The translations under genes were made by a program, and so were the position numbers. DNA of 64,000 bases, taken from Pseudomonas sp. CC6-YY-74. Its GTDB lineage: Bacteria; Pseudomonadota; Gammaproteobacteria; Pseudomonadales; Pseudomonadaceae. Of the stretch, positions 44,269-54,203 are shown piece after piece. Positions within the stretch are counted from its first letter, which is position 1. Every line of letters starts with the position of its first letter. The notes beneath the pieces were generated by a model. That model did not search any database. It was not told the origin of the DNA and worked only from the letters and a program-made list of their open reading frames with translations. Location of the stretch: positions 1,123,501 to 1,187,500 of the forward strand of contig NZ_CP019947.1 in the NCBI RefSeq assembly GCF_002025205.1, in the 5' to 3' direction.

Positions 44269-45645
44269 ATGCTCGGGAATGCAGGGTTGTTGGTTGGCTT
44301 GGCCTTATTGATTTTTATGGCACTGCGCGGGGTGAATATATTCATTGCGGCCTTGCTCTGCGCCCTGGTGGTGGCGCTGAGCAATGGCTTGCCGGCTCCA
44401 AAGGCACTACTCGAGTATTTCCCTTTCGGCCCCTTGGGCGCCTTCAGCTTTGCCGGCAAGTTCTTCGTGTTGTTCCTTTGCGGCGCTATATTTGGCAAGG
44501 TCATGGCCGCAAGCCAGGCGGCCAGCAGTATCGCTCAGGCCATTACGCGCAGTCTCGGCATTAATCGGACCCTGTGGGTCACCATGCTGGTCTGTGCATT
44601 GCTGACCTATGGCGGGGTGGTGGTTTTCGTGGTTATTTTTACCATGTACCCACTGGGCATCACCTTGATGCGTGAGGCCAACCTACCCAAGCGCCTATTC
44701 TGTGCTGCCACCGCCTTGGGCGCCGGCACCTTCACCATGACTGCGATGCCGGGCACGCCCTCGATTCATAATGTCATCGCTGCCAGCGCCTTGGGCACCG
44801 ACCTGTTTGCCGGGGCCTGGATTGGTGTGGCCGTGAGCGTGATGATGGTTGCGATGGGCATGGCTTATGTTCAGCGTGAATGGCGCTTGGCGCGCGAGCG
44901 CGGCGAGGGTTTTGAGGCCAATGCGCAGGATTTGCGCATGGAACAATTGGCCAGCGCGCCGGGTTCGGGTCCGCATTGGAGCTTGGCTGTGGTGCCTATC
45001 CTGGTGGTGTTGGGCATCATCATGCTGCCGCGCGTGCTGCTGATGAGTGACGCGATCGTCCCGGGGCAAGGCTTGTTGGGCCCGTTGCTGGGCTTCAGTC
45101 AACAGCAGCCTATTCTTTGGCCGAGCCTGGCTCTGGTGATCGCCACTGGGGTTGCGGTCATGCTGTTTGCGGGATTGCGGCGCAATACGCTCGTGTTGCT
45201 CGGGCAGGGCGCTGACGATGCGATCATGCCGTTGCTGAACACCGCTGCAGTGATTGGCTTTGGTGGCGTGGTCACCCAGACGCCTGGCTTTGCCCAGTTT
45301 TCCCAGTGGATTCTGACGGTTGATTTGCCGCCGCTGTTGTCGATTTTTGTCTCGGTCAGCGTGGTTTCCGGGATCGTCGGTTCCTCCTCAGGCGGCTTGC
45401 AGATATTCATGCAGACCCTGGCGCCAAAATATCTGGAAATGGGTGTCGAGCCCGAAGTCCTTCACCGTATAGCCAACATTGCCTCCGGCGGGTTTGACTC
45501 GCTGCCACACTGCGGAGCAGTGATTGCCATGCTGATGATCATGGGCTTGACCCACAAGCAGGCTTACAAGGACATTTTCGTCGTGACGGTATTGATTCCG
45601 GTGATTGCGGTGCTGTGCAGCATCGCTTACTTGAGTGTGTTCTAG
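44269..45645 (+). CDS. GntP-family organic-acid permease
   Basis: A 458-residue membrane transporter with about 12-13 helices. Family signatures are LTYGGVVVFVVIFTMYPLG (about residue 112), GTFTMTAMPGTPSIHN (about 150) and VGSSSGGLQIFMQTLAPKY with ASGGFDSLPHCGAVIAML near the C-terminus. GntP members carry gluconate, hydroxybutyrate or similar acids. No catabolic partner is adjacent, so the substrate is open. Confidence 0.9.
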   Translation: MLGNAGLLVGLALLIFMALRGVNIFIAALLCALVVALSNGLPAPKALLEYFPFGPLGAFSFAGKFFVLFLCGAIFGKVMAASQAASSIAQAITRSLGINRTLWVTMLVCALLTYGGVVVFVVIFTMYPLGITLMREANLPKRLFCAATALGAGTFTMTAMPGTPSIHNVIAASALGTDLFAGAWIGVAVSVMMVAMGMAYVQREWRLARERGEGFEANAQDLRMEQLASAPGSGPHWSLAVVPILVVLGIIMLPRVLLMSDAIVPGQGLLGPLLGFSQQQPILWPSLALVIATGVAVMLFAGLRRNTLVLLGQGADDAIMPLLNTAAVIGFGGVVTQTPGFAQFSQWILTVDLPPLLSIFVSVSVVSGIVGSSSGGLQIFMQTLAPKYLEMGVEPEVLHRIANIASGGFDSLPHCGAVIAMLMIMGLTHKQAYKDIFVVTVLIPVIAVLCSIAYLSVF

Positions 45646-45854
45646 GCAAGGCGAGGCGAAGATTGCCTGGGTTGTCGGGTATGCCTGTGTACGTCTGCGA
45701 CTTTGCCTGAATATGCAATTCGGGGCGGCAGCGCTGGTGAATGCGGACGATTGCGAATGCAAGTTCGATGATGCTGGAATGCCAAGGTCGCTTCGCCGGG
45801 AAAATATCGCTAAGGTGCGGGTATGGTTTGCAGGCTATTTTCAGAGGAGTTGGG

Positions 45855-46136
45855 ATGAGCGAGGCGTTGTCCATTCACCATGACCTTAAGGGTCACCAGT
45901 TCGAGACCACAGTGGATGGTAATCGTGCGTACCTGGCCTATATGGATCTGGGCAAGCAGACCTTGGATATTTACCGCACCTTTGTTCCGAATTCGCTGCG
46001 TGGTCGTGGCATTGCCGCCGCATTGACCGAGCATGCCTTGCAGTACGCCGAGCGCATGGATTACACGGTGATTCCTTCGTGTTCCTACGTCGAACGTTAT
46101 ATGGAGCGCCGCCAGCGCCATAGTGTCAAAGACTGA
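45855..46136 (+). CDS. Small GNAT-family (YjdJ-like) N-acetyltransferase
   Basis: A 93-residue minimal GNAT domain. The acetyl-CoA loop is VPNSLRGRGIAAALTEHALQ (about residues 43-62), followed by PSCSYVERYMER, typical of the GCN5-like YjdJ group, which includes a conserved cysteine in place of the usual tyrosine. AGAGGAG precedes the ATG. The target is unknown. Confidence 0.88.
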   Translation: MSEALSIHHDLKGHQFETTVDGNRAYLAYMDLGKQTLDIYRTFVPNSLRGRGIAAALTEHALQYAERMDYTVIPSCSYVERYMERRQRHSVKD

Positions 46137-46147
46137 CGAAGACGCTT

Positions 46148-46180
46148 ACAAAAACGCCGGGCATAGCCCGGCGTTTTTGT
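46148..46180. terminator. Bidirectional intrinsic terminator
   Basis: A perfect 15-bp stem (46148-46162 with 46166-46180), a 3-base loop and A5/T5 runs at the ends. It serves the converging GNAT and DAHP synthase genes. Confidence 0.92.
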
Positions 46181-46191
46181 AACTGCGGCGT

Positions 46192-47268
46192 TTAGCCGCG
46201 ATGACGCTGGGGCAGTACATCCTTGAGTTTGGCGTGCATGCTGCGCAGCGTTTTTTCGGTGCTATCCCAGTCGATGCAGGCATCGGTGACGGACACGCCG
46301 TATTTCAGCTGGTTGAGGTCTTTCGGTATCGATTGGCTACCCCAGCCCAGATGACTCTCGACCATCAGACCAATAATCGATTGATTGCCTTCGAGGATCT
46401 GGTTGGCAACGTTGTCCATCACCAACGGTTGCAGCGCCGGATCCTTGTTCGAGTTGGCATGGCTGCAGTCGACCATGACATTCGGGCGAATACCGGCCTT
46501 GGTCAGTTCCTGCTCGCAAACGGCCACGCTGACCGAATCGTAGTTCGGCTTGCCGTTGCCGCCGCGCAACACCACATGACCGTAGGCATTACCCTTGGTG
46601 GTGACGATGGACACGCCACCTTCCTGGTTGATGCCGAGGAAGCGATGCGGGCTGGAAACCGATTGCAGCGCGTTGATCGCTACGGTCAGGCCGCCGTCGG
46701 TACCGTTCTTGAAGCCAACCGCCGAGGACAAGCCAGAGGCCATTTCGCGGTGGGTTTGCGACTCGGTGGTGCGTGCACCGATGGCCGACCAGCTGATCAA
46801 ATCCTGCAAATACTGCGGGGAGATTGGGTCGAGTGCCTCGGTAGCAGTCGGCAGGCCCATTTCAGCCAGGTCGAGCAGCAACTGGCGACCGATGTGCAAG
46901 CCGTCCTGAATCTTGAACGAGTCGTCCATATAGGGGTCGTTGATCAAGCCTTTCCAACCCACCGTGGTGCGCGGCTTTTCAAAGTACACGCGCATCACCA
47001 GGTACAGGCTGTCCGACACTTCTGCCGCAAGCGCCTTGAGGCGTTCGGCGTATTCGTGGGCCGCTTTGATGTCGTGAATCGAGCAGGGACCAACTACGAC
47101 AAACAAGCGATGGTCTTTACCATCGAGGATGTCGCGAATCACCTGGCGACCAGTGGCAACAGTGTGCAGCGCGGTATCGGTCAGCGGAATTTCGCGCTTT
47201 AGCTGATCGGGAGTGATCAGGGTTTCGTTGGAGGCAACGTTAAGGTCATTGATTGGTAAATCAGCCAT
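46192..47268 (-). CDS. 3-deoxy-7-phosphoheptulonate (DAHP) synthase, class I
   Basis: A 358-residue AroF/AroG-type enzyme that condenses PEP and erythrose 4-phosphate, the first step to chorismate. Key motifs are VVGPCSIHD (metal cysteine), MRVYFEKPRTTVGWKGL (substrate-binding), GARTTESQTHREMASGLS, GFKNGTDG and VDCSHANSNKD. The start at 47268 (MADLPINDLNV) matches the common Pseudomonas start; an in-frame ATG four codons earlier (47280) is possible. Feedback specificity is not readable with certainty. Confidence 0.95.
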   Translation of the reverse strand: MADLPINDLNVASNETLITPDQLKREIPLTDTALHTVATGRQVIRDILDGKDHRLFVVVGPCSIHDIKAAHEYAERLKALAAEVSDSLYLVMRVYFEKPRTTVGWKGLINDPYMDDSFKIQDGLHIGRQLLLDLAEMGLPTATEALDPISPQYLQDLISWSAIGARTTESQTHREMASGLSSAVGFKNGTDGGLTVAINALQSVSSPHRFLGINQEGGVSIVTTKGNAYGHVVLRGGNGKPNYDSVSVAVCEQELTKAGIRPNVMVDCSHANSNKDPALQPLVMDNVANQILEGNQSIIGLMVESHLGWGSQSIPKDLNQLKYGVSVTDACIDWDSTEKTLRSMHAKLKDVLPQRHRG

Positions 47269-47434
47269 CGTGCTTTTCATCAGGTCAGGGTCGTCAGGTC
47301 ACGGGTGCCGGCCGCCAGCGCTCCCCGTGTGGCGGAGCGCAGCATTTATGAGCACAGCGGGGATGCAGAACCTTAGCGCGTTACAGGCTGGCTAGACAAT
47401 GGGTCTAAGGTCGTTAAGCGGAACGAAACCAGGA

Positions 47435-47851
47435 TTACAGGTTGGCGCTGGCGAATTCGGCCGCGTGCTGTGCTACCCACTCCTCGGCGATACTCTCGAT
47501 GGCGAGGTGTTCGCCCAGCTCTTGTTCGCGTTGCTGGCGGTAATGTTCGATCTGACAGATCTGTTCGATCATGCGTGCTCGAAATAACGTGTCCTCGTCG
47601 ATAAAGGCTATGCCAACCAGGTAATCGTCGGGCTGTTTGCGGCACCAGGCCACCACCCCGGGGTAGCGTGCTTGCTCGCCAAGCAGTGGGATGCGTAGCT
47701 CTATCGCAGTACCAGGGCGAAAACCGCATCTGGAGTTGCACGCCACTCCGCCGAGGCTGATATTGTTCAGCCGTTGTTTGGGTATAAAGGTTGATTTGCG
47801 GAGCACCAACTCCACGGGCATATCGCTGGGGTGACGCAGAAACCGTCGCAT
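47435..47851 (-). CDS. PilZ-domain protein
   Basis: A 138-residue cytosolic protein with a PilZ domain (about residues 2-100). The c-di-GMP-binding motifs are RRFLRHP (RxxxR) and NNISLGGVAC (a D/NxSxxG variant with N in the first position). The C-terminal part is a helix (ARMIEQICQIEHYRQQREQE). It probably binds c-di-GMP, with an unknown output. Divergent from the thioredoxin-like gene. Confidence 0.88.
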   Translation of the reverse strand: MRRFLRHPSDMPVELVLRKSTFIPKQRLNNISLGGVACNSRCGFRPGTAIELRIPLLGEQARYPGVVAWCRKQPDDYLVGIAFIDEDTLFRARMIEQICQIEHYRQQREQELGEHLAIESIAEEWVAQHAAEFASANL

Positions 47852-47900
47852 GGCAACCGACTCCCTATGCCATCAATTTGACATCGTTCTAAATAGTATA

Positions 47901-48143
47901 GTGTCTGAATTGCAACTGACCGACTTTGATGCGGATCGCCGCTTGCTGGATCTACCCGGCACTCCTCTGCTGATTTTCACCGGCACAGGCTGTAGCAATT
48001 GTCGTTGGGCGCACCGGGAGCTGCCGACATTGCTGCTGCCGATCACGCGCCTGGCCTGGATCGACGCAGCCGATAATGCTGGCCTGGTCGCACGCTATGC
48101 GGTGTTCCATCCGCCGGTCCGCTGCCTGCAATCCCACGGATAG
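47901..48143 (+). pseudogene. Truncated thioredoxin-like protein
   Basis: The frame encodes the first part of a thioredoxin-fold protein: PGTPLLIFTGTGCSNCRWAH contains the CxxC redox pair, and AWIDAADNAGLVARYAVFH is the beta-alpha-beta core. After YAVFH the family continues with a cis-proline strand and two further elements (about 35-40 residues); here the frame ends in HPPVRCLQSHG. The start is uncertain: ATG 47850 leaves no room for the divergent PilZ promoter, and GTG 47901 is therefore preferred. Probably a 3'-truncated, non-functional gene. Confidence 0.55.
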
Positions 48144-48189
48144 TGGCCTCGCGACGGTGGCCGAGTTTTACACAGACACCGAGGTAAGT

Positions 48190-49095
48190 ATGAGCAAGGG
48201 GATGAGTGACAAGCTGGTGCTGGCGATTTCCTCACGGGCGCTGTTCGACCTGCGCGAGAGTCATCGCGTATATGAGGGCGAAGGGGTCGAAGCCTATCGT
48301 CGCTATCAGATCGAGCATGAGGACGAAATTCTCATGCCTGGCGACGCGTTTCCCTTGGTCGAGAAGCTGCTGGGGTTGAACACGACGCTGGGTCAGGCGC
48401 GAGTGGAAGTGATTCTGGTGTCGCGCAACAGTGCCGATACCGGGTTGCGCGCGTTTAACTCGATCCAGCACTACGGCCTTGGCATCTCGCGTGCGGCTTT
48501 TGTCGGGGGTCGCAGCCCTGATCCCTATCTGGCGGCGTTCGGCTGCCATCTGTTTCTCTCGACTCACGCCGAAGATGTGCGTAGCGCGCTGCGCTCGGGT
48601 TTTGGCGCGGCCACTATTCTTTCTGGTGGGGCGCGGCGGGCCGCGAGCAATGAGCTGCGCATCGCTTTCGACGGCGATGCCGTGCTGTTTTCCGACGAGT
48701 CCGAGCGGGTCTATCAGCAGGGCGGCCTGGAAGCCTTCCAGAGCCACGAGCGCGAGTCGGCTCGCGAGTTGCTCGGCGGGGGACCCTTCAAGCCCTTCCT
48801 GGCGGCGCTGCACCTCCTGCAGCAGGAGTTTCCCGAGGAGGCCTGTCCGATCCGCACGGCCTTGGTCACGGCTCGTTCGGCGCCGGCCCATGAACGGGTC
48901 ATTCGCACCTTGCGCGAGTGGAATATTCGCCTGGATGAGTCGTTCTTTCTGGGCGGGCTGGAGAAGGCTGCGATCCTCGAGACCTTCGGTGCCGACGTAT
49001 TCTTCGACGACCAGGCGGGGCACTGCGAGAAAGCCCGTGAAGTCGTTGCTACCGGGCATGTACCGCATGGCGTGAGTAACGAGCCGCAGCTCTAG
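48190..49095 (+). CDS. Cytosolic 5'-nucleotidase (NT5C1-like)
   Basis: A 301-residue HAD-like nucleotidase. Visible family segments are LVLAISSRALFDLRESH at the N-terminus, EVILVSRNSADTGLRAFNSI, ELRIAFDGDAVLFSDESERV (an FDGD variant of the HAD aspartate motif) and FLGGLEKAAILETFGADVFFDDQ near the end. It should hydrolyse nucleoside monophosphates. GAGGTAAGT precedes the ATG at 48190. Confidence 0.88.
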   Translation: MSKGMSDKLVLAISSRALFDLRESHRVYEGEGVEAYRRYQIEHEDEILMPGDAFPLVEKLLGLNTTLGQARVEVILVSRNSADTGLRAFNSIQHYGLGISRAAFVGGRSPDPYLAAFGCHLFLSTHAEDVRSALRSGFGAATILSGGARRAASNELRIAFDGDAVLFSDESERVYQQGGLEAFQSHERESARELLGGGPFKPFLAALHLLQQEFPEEACPIRTALVTARSAPAHERVIRTLREWNIRLDESFFLGGLEKAAILETFGADVFFDDQAGHCEKAREVVATGHVPHGVSNEPQL

Positions 49096-49275
49096 CAGCC
49101 TGTCGGTTCACGCGTAGTTCTACTGTACAAGCCTGAATACGGATGCCGAACCCCGCGGCACCCAGGCCTTGTGCATATAACCATTCGTCCTGAATAACTG
49201 TAGTTTTGTTGACATGCGGATGGCACTGCTAAGCTCAAGTGAGGCCTGCCAGACGTAGGCAGTCTAGGAGGCCGC

Positions 49276-49776
49276 ATGATTCGCTCGATTCTCTATGCTA
49301 CCGATCTTGGTCTTTATGCCCCCTATGTCTTGCAACATGCCTTGGCGCTGACTCGCGCGTTCAATGCCAGCCTATATGTCGTGCATGCGGTGGAGCCAAT
49401 GGGGTTGTTTGCCGAATCGGTGCTGCAAACCTTCCTGGATGAAGAGCAGCTCAAGGAGCTGCGCTCTAATGGCCTGAGTACGGTCATGGCGAGTATCGAA
49501 CAGAGGGTGTTGGAGGGCTTTCGTGATGAACTTGGCGAGTCCCAGCATGAGCTCGAGGTGATCCGTGCGGTGCAGGTGGTGCAGGGCGATCCGCCTCAGG
49601 TGATTCTCGAGGAGGCGCAGAAACGTGGGGTGGATATGTTGGTCGTCGGCAGTCATAGCCATGGCGCCGGTCTGGATATCCCCTTGGGGCGCACGGCCGC
49701 GCGCCTGGTGCAGTTGTCCGAAGTTCCGGTGTATCTGGTGCCGATGCTGCAGCACCGAGCTCGTGGGGAGGCTTGA
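49276..49776 (+). CDS. Universal stress protein (UspA family)
   Basis: A 166-residue single-domain Usp protein. It starts MIRSILYATDLGLYAPYVLQ and has the ATP-type G-x2-G-x9-G-S/T loop as VVGSHSHGAGLDIPLGRTAA, followed by VQLSEVPVYLVP. CTAGGAGG precedes the ATG. The upstream 180 bp contain a TTGACA at 49209-49214 that may be a -35 element. General stress role. Confidence 0.92.
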   Translation: MIRSILYATDLGLYAPYVLQHALALTRAFNASLYVVHAVEPMGLFAESVLQTFLDEEQLKELRSNGLSTVMASIEQRVLEGFRDELGESQHELEVIRAVQVVQGDPPQVILEEAQKRGVDMLVVGSHSHGAGLDIPLGRTAARLVQLSEVPVYLVPMLQHRARGEA

Positions 49777-49900
49777 GGTCGTTTTATATTTCAAAGAATA
49801 ATCGGCAAAACCAAATAAAATCATCTAGATTTAATAGTTAAACCATATATATGGTTATATGACGCCGCCGGCCACTGAACGGCTGCTTATTTTGCTTTGA

Positions 49901-50884
<984 letters not shown>

Positions 50885-50893
50885 GTGGCTTTC

Positions 50894-50935
50894 GAGCAAG
50901 AAAAAACCCGGCCAAGTGCCGGGTTTTTCTTGCTC
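50894..50935. terminator. Bidirectional intrinsic terminator between cysB and cysH
   Basis: Arms 50894-50912 and 50918-50935 form a long stem with one bulged A and a 5-base loop. A6 and T5 runs flank the CCCGGC/GCCGGG core, so it works for both converging genes. Confidence 0.92.
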
Positions 50936-50944
50936 ATCAGTGCA

Positions 50945-51679
50945 TCAGCTCTTGGCGATCAGGTTGCCGGCGTGCAGGCCGCACTCCTTCTGCGTGGCTT
51001 CCTCCCACCACCAGCGGCCTTCGCGCTCGTGCTGATTGGGCAGTACGGGGCGGGTGCACGGCTCGCAGCCGATGCTGATGAAGCCGCGCTCATGCAGGCT
51101 GTTGTAGGGGATTTCCAGCATGCGGATATAGGCCCAGATGTCTTCGCTGCTCATCTGCGCCAGCGGGTTGAACTTGTACAGGGTGTTTTCCGGGGTGGAG
51201 AAGCCCGTGTCGATTTCCACCACCGCGACCTCGCTGCGGGTGCCGGGGCTCTGATCGCGGCGCTGGCCGGTAGCCCAGGCCTTGACCGTGGCGAGCTTGC
51301 GCCGCAGCGGGGCGGTCTTGCGAATACCGCAGCATTCGCCGTGGCCGTCCTTGTAGAAGCTGAATAAGCCTTTTTCCTTGACCAGTGCCTCTAGTGCCGT
51401 CGCGTCGGGGGAAAGTACGTCGATGGCGATGCCGTAGTGATCGCGCACCTGCTCGATGAAGCGGTAGGTCTCCGGGTGCAGGCGGCCGGTGTCGAGGCTG
51501 AAGACCTTGACGTTTTTGTTCAGCTTCCAGGCCATGTCCACCAGCACCACGTCCTCGGCGCCGCTGAAGGACAGCCACAGTTCATCGCCAAAGTGCTCAA
51601 AGGCAAGTTTGAGAATGTCCTGGGGCGACTTGTTGGCGTAGGTTGCGGCCAGTTCGGCTACATCGAATGGGTGGCTCAT
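50945..51679 (-). CDS. cysH: Adenylyl-sulfate (APS) reductase CysH, 4Fe-4S type
   Basis: A 244-residue reductase that converts activated sulfate to sulfite. The PP-loop motif is [13 protein letters not shown] (about residue 36). The iron-sulfur cysteines are in [12 protein letters not shown] (CC) and GCEPCTRPV (CxxC), and the catalytic cysteine is in KECGLHAG at the C-terminus. The cluster cysteines indicate APS rather than PAPS specificity, as is known for Pseudomonas. Convergent with cysB. Confidence 0.96.
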   Translation of the reverse strand: MSHPFDVAELAATYANKSPQDILKLAFEHFGDELWLSFSGAEDVVLVDMAWKLNKNVKVFSLDTGRLHPETYRFIEQVRDHYGIAIDVLSPDATALEALVKEKGLFSFYKDGHGECCGIRKTAPLRRKLATVKAWATGQRRDQSPGTRSEVAVVEIDTGFSTPENTLYKFNPLAQMSSEDIWAYIRMLEIPYNSLHERGFISIGCEPCTRPVLPNQHEREGRWWWEEATQKECGLHAGNLIAKS

Positions 51680-51911
51680 CGGGCTGGATTCCTGGTTGGG
51701 GTGGCGCTAAGAGGAAGCTGCCCGGCTACTGCGCCTGGCGTATTTGCGTCCTCGGGACGCTCTGTGCGTCGATGGTAGCAAAAAGGCGTTATACCGCTAA
51801 ATAACCAAGTGCGAGGGTGTCCGTCTAGTTTGGGTATAAGCCTTGCGTTGCGCAGCCTCCGGCGAGCCGCTAGAGTGCCGCCTTCTTTCAAGCCCAATCT
51901 AGGAGTGTCCC

Positions 51912-52529
51912 GTGGAAATCGCTTGTCTCGACCTGGAAGGTGTTCTAGTCCCGGAGATCTGGATCGCCTTCGCGGAAAAAACCGGCATCGAATCGCTGAA
52001 AGCGACCACCCGGGATATTCCGGATTACGACGTGCTGATGCAGCAGCGCCTGCGCATTCTCGATGAGCATGGCCTGAAGCTGAACGACATCCAGCAAGTC
52101 ATTGCCACCCTCAAGCCGCTGGACGGCGCGGTGGAGTTCATCGACTGGCTGCGTGAGCGCTTTCAGGTGGTGATTCTCTCGGACACCTTCTATGAATTCT
52201 CCCAGCCGCTGATGCGTCAGCTGGGTTTCCCGACGCTGCTGTGCCACAAGCTGATCACCGACGAGAATGATCGCGTGGTGAGTTACCAGTTGCGCCAGAA
52301 GGATCCCAAGCGGCAGTCGGTGGTCGCGCTCAAGAGTCTCTACTACCGGGTGCTCGCCGCAGGCGACTCGTACAACGACACCACCATGCTCAGCGAGGCC
52401 CATGCGGGCATCCTGTTTCATGCGCCGGAAAACGTGATTCGCGAGTTTCCGCAGTTCCCGGCGGTGCACACCTTTGATGATCTCAAGCGCGAGTTCATCA
52501 AGGCGTCCAATCGCGACCTGAGCGTGTAA
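51912..52529 (+). CDS. thrH: Phosphoserine phosphatase/homoserine phosphotransferase ThrH
   Basis: A 205-residue HAD-family enzyme. The nucleophile motif is CLDLEGVLVPE (DxE, variant of DxDxT/V), with VILSDTFYEF (motif II) and AAGDSYNDTTML (motif III). ThrH of Pseudomonas dephosphorylates phosphoserine and can transfer the phosphate to homoserine. TCTAGGAGTGTCCC precedes the ATG-equivalent start at 51912 (GTG GAA ATC, read as MEIACLDLEG). Confidence 0.94.
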   Translation: MEIACLDLEGVLVPEIWIAFAEKTGIESLKATTRDIPDYDVLMQQRLRILDEHGLKLNDIQQVIATLKPLDGAVEFIDWLRERFQVVILSDTFYEFSQPLMRQLGFPTLLCHKLITDENDRVVSYQLRQKDPKRQSVVALKSLYYRVLAAGDSYNDTTMLSEAHAGILFHAPENVIREFPQFPAVHTFDDLKREFIKASNRDLSV

Positions 52530-52539
52530 CCGCAGCGAC

Positions 52540-52616
52540 AAGCTGCAAGCTTGCAAGAGTAGGGCGAAGGCGTTAGGCGGTTGTCACTTCGTTCCGAGCT
52601 CGCTTGCAGCTTGCAG
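52540..52616. repeat. Imperfect inverted repeat between thrH and pabB
   Basis: AAGCTGCAAGCTTGCAAG (about 52540-52558) is complementary to CTTGCAGCTTGCAGCT (about 52602-52617). It lies at the convergent ends of thrH and pabB and may act as a transcript-end structure. There is no T-run. Confidence 0.5.
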
Positions 52617-53960
52617 CTACATCCCCTCCAGCGTTTCCAGCAAGATCTTCACCTTGGTGATGGACTCCTGGTATTCCGCCTGCCAGGCGGAGTCGGCGAC
52701 TATCCCGCCGCCGCCCCAGCAACTGATCTGCCCGTCTTTGGCCAGTAGGCTGCGGATGGCAATCGAGCTGTCCAGCTCTCCACGCACGTCCAGATAAAGC
52801 AGCGAGCCGCAATAGAGTGCGCGGCGGGTGGGCTCCAGTTCGTCGATGATCTGCATGGCGCGGATTTTCGGCGCGCCGGTGATTGAACCGCCGGGGAAGC
52901 TGCCGGCGAGCAGATCCAGGGCGTCTTTGCCTGGCGCCAGTTCGCCCGTCACCGCGCTGACCAGGTGGTGCACGTTGGGATAGCTCTCCAGGGCAAACAG
53001 CTCGGGCACACGTACCGAACCGATCGTGCAGCTGCGGCCCAGGTCGTTGCGCAGCAGATCGACGATCATCAGGTTCTCGGCACGATCCTTGGGGCTGCCC
53101 AATAGCGTTTCGGCATGCGCGGCATCCTGCTCGGGGTCGCTGTGACGTGGGCGGGTGCCCTTGATCGGGCGGGTTTCCACGTGACCTTCGCTGACGCGCA
53201 GGAAGCGTTCAGGCGACAGGCTGATGATTGCGCCGTTATCTGCCAGGGCCAGGTAGCCGGAGAAGGGCGTCGGGCAGGCCGCGCGCAAGGTGCGATAAGC
53301 CGTCCAGGGATCGCCCTGGTAGTGGCTGCGAAAGCGTTGGGCAAAGTTCACCTGGTAACAGTCGCCGGACTGAATATAGGCCTGGATGCGTTCGATGGCA
53401 TGGCGATACTCGCTTGCATCGATATCTGCCTTGAATGCCCCGGTCAGCGCAAAAGGCGCCGGCGCTGGCGCTTGTGGCGCATCGAACAGCTCGATCAAGC
53501 GCTGCCGTTGTGCAGTGCTCAGCGTTGGATGAAACATCAGCTGACTGGTGCCCAGGTGATGGTCGGTAATCAGGGCCCAGGCATACAAGCCCAGTTGCGC
53601 ATCGGCCAAGCCCAGGTCGTCGCTTGCCTGTTCGGGCATGGTTTCCAGGCGTCGGCCGAAGTCGTAGCCCAGGTAGCCAATCAAGCCGCCGACGAAGGGC
53701 AGTGGGCAGTCGTCAGGTGCTTTGGCCACACCCAGCGCCGCCAGACTGGCGCGCAGGCGTTGCAGGAAGTCAGTGGCCGGTTCGTCAGGCGTTGGGATCA
53801 GCTCGGCCGTTGGCCAGGCGCTGATCAGATCATAGCGTCCACGCTGGGCGGCCGGGCGGCCGGCATCCAACAGCACCGCCCCTGGCGCGTGACAGACGAC
53901 GTCGAAGTAGCTGGCCGGGTCGGCACGATAGGGCAGGGCGTGTACAAGGCAAGTAGACAT
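52617..53960 (-). CDS. pabB: Aminodeoxychorismate synthase component I PabB
   Basis: A 447-residue chorismate-utilising enzyme for 4-aminobenzoate in folate synthesis. The C-terminal catalytic domain holds RPIKGTRPRHSDPEQD (the KGT variant; PabB has a lysine here), NLMIVDLLRNDLGR, and GSITGAPKIRAMQIIDELE. The start at 53960 (MSTCLVHALPY) is preferred over a longer frame. In the Pseudomonas type the amide transferase PabA is encoded elsewhere. Confidence 0.94.
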   Translation of the reverse strand: MSTCLVHALPYRADPASYFDVVCHAPGAVLLDAGRPAAQRGRYDLISAWPTAELIPTPDEPATDFLQRLRASLAALGVAKAPDDCPLPFVGGLIGYLGYDFGRRLETMPEQASDDLGLADAQLGLYAWALITDHHLGTSQLMFHPTLSTAQRQRLIELFDAPQAPAPAPFALTGAFKADIDASEYRHAIERIQAYIQSGDCYQVNFAQRFRSHYQGDPWTAYRTLRAACPTPFSGYLALADNGAIISLSPERFLRVSEGHVETRPIKGTRPRHSDPEQDAAHAETLLGSPKDRAENLMIVDLLRNDLGRSCTIGSVRVPELFALESYPNVHHLVSAVTGELAPGKDALDLLAGSFPGGSITGAPKIRAMQIIDELEPTRRALYCGSLLYLDVRGELDSSIAIRSLLAKDGQISCWGGGGIVADSAWQAEYQESITKVKILLETLEGM

Positions 53961-54086
53961 GCGAGGCTTTCGGAGGCGCGCGGCAGGCGATTGTAGAACG
54001 CCTGCCAGATTCATCCTAGAGCTCTGTCTGGGTACTGTGCGGATAAGGGAGCTGGGTCTCGATATTCAGGCGTGCATCCAGGTCAA

Positions 54087-54126
54087 AAAAAGTGCCGATC
54101 ACTTTGCTTGAGTGAGCGGCACTTTG
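54087..54126 (-). terminator. Intrinsic terminator of the retropepsin/transglutaminase/ligase operon
   Basis: On the minus strand AAAGTGCCGCTCACT pairs with its partner (one mismatch) to form a 15-bp stem, followed by a run of seven T. It lies about 75 bp after the ligase stop codon. Confidence 0.88.
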
Positions 54127-54203
54127 GGTCGTTTCCGATTTCTGTTGCGGGCAGCCTGTCTACCTTCGCTGGCCGCCGTGATAAAACCTGCGGACGACTT
54201 GGT

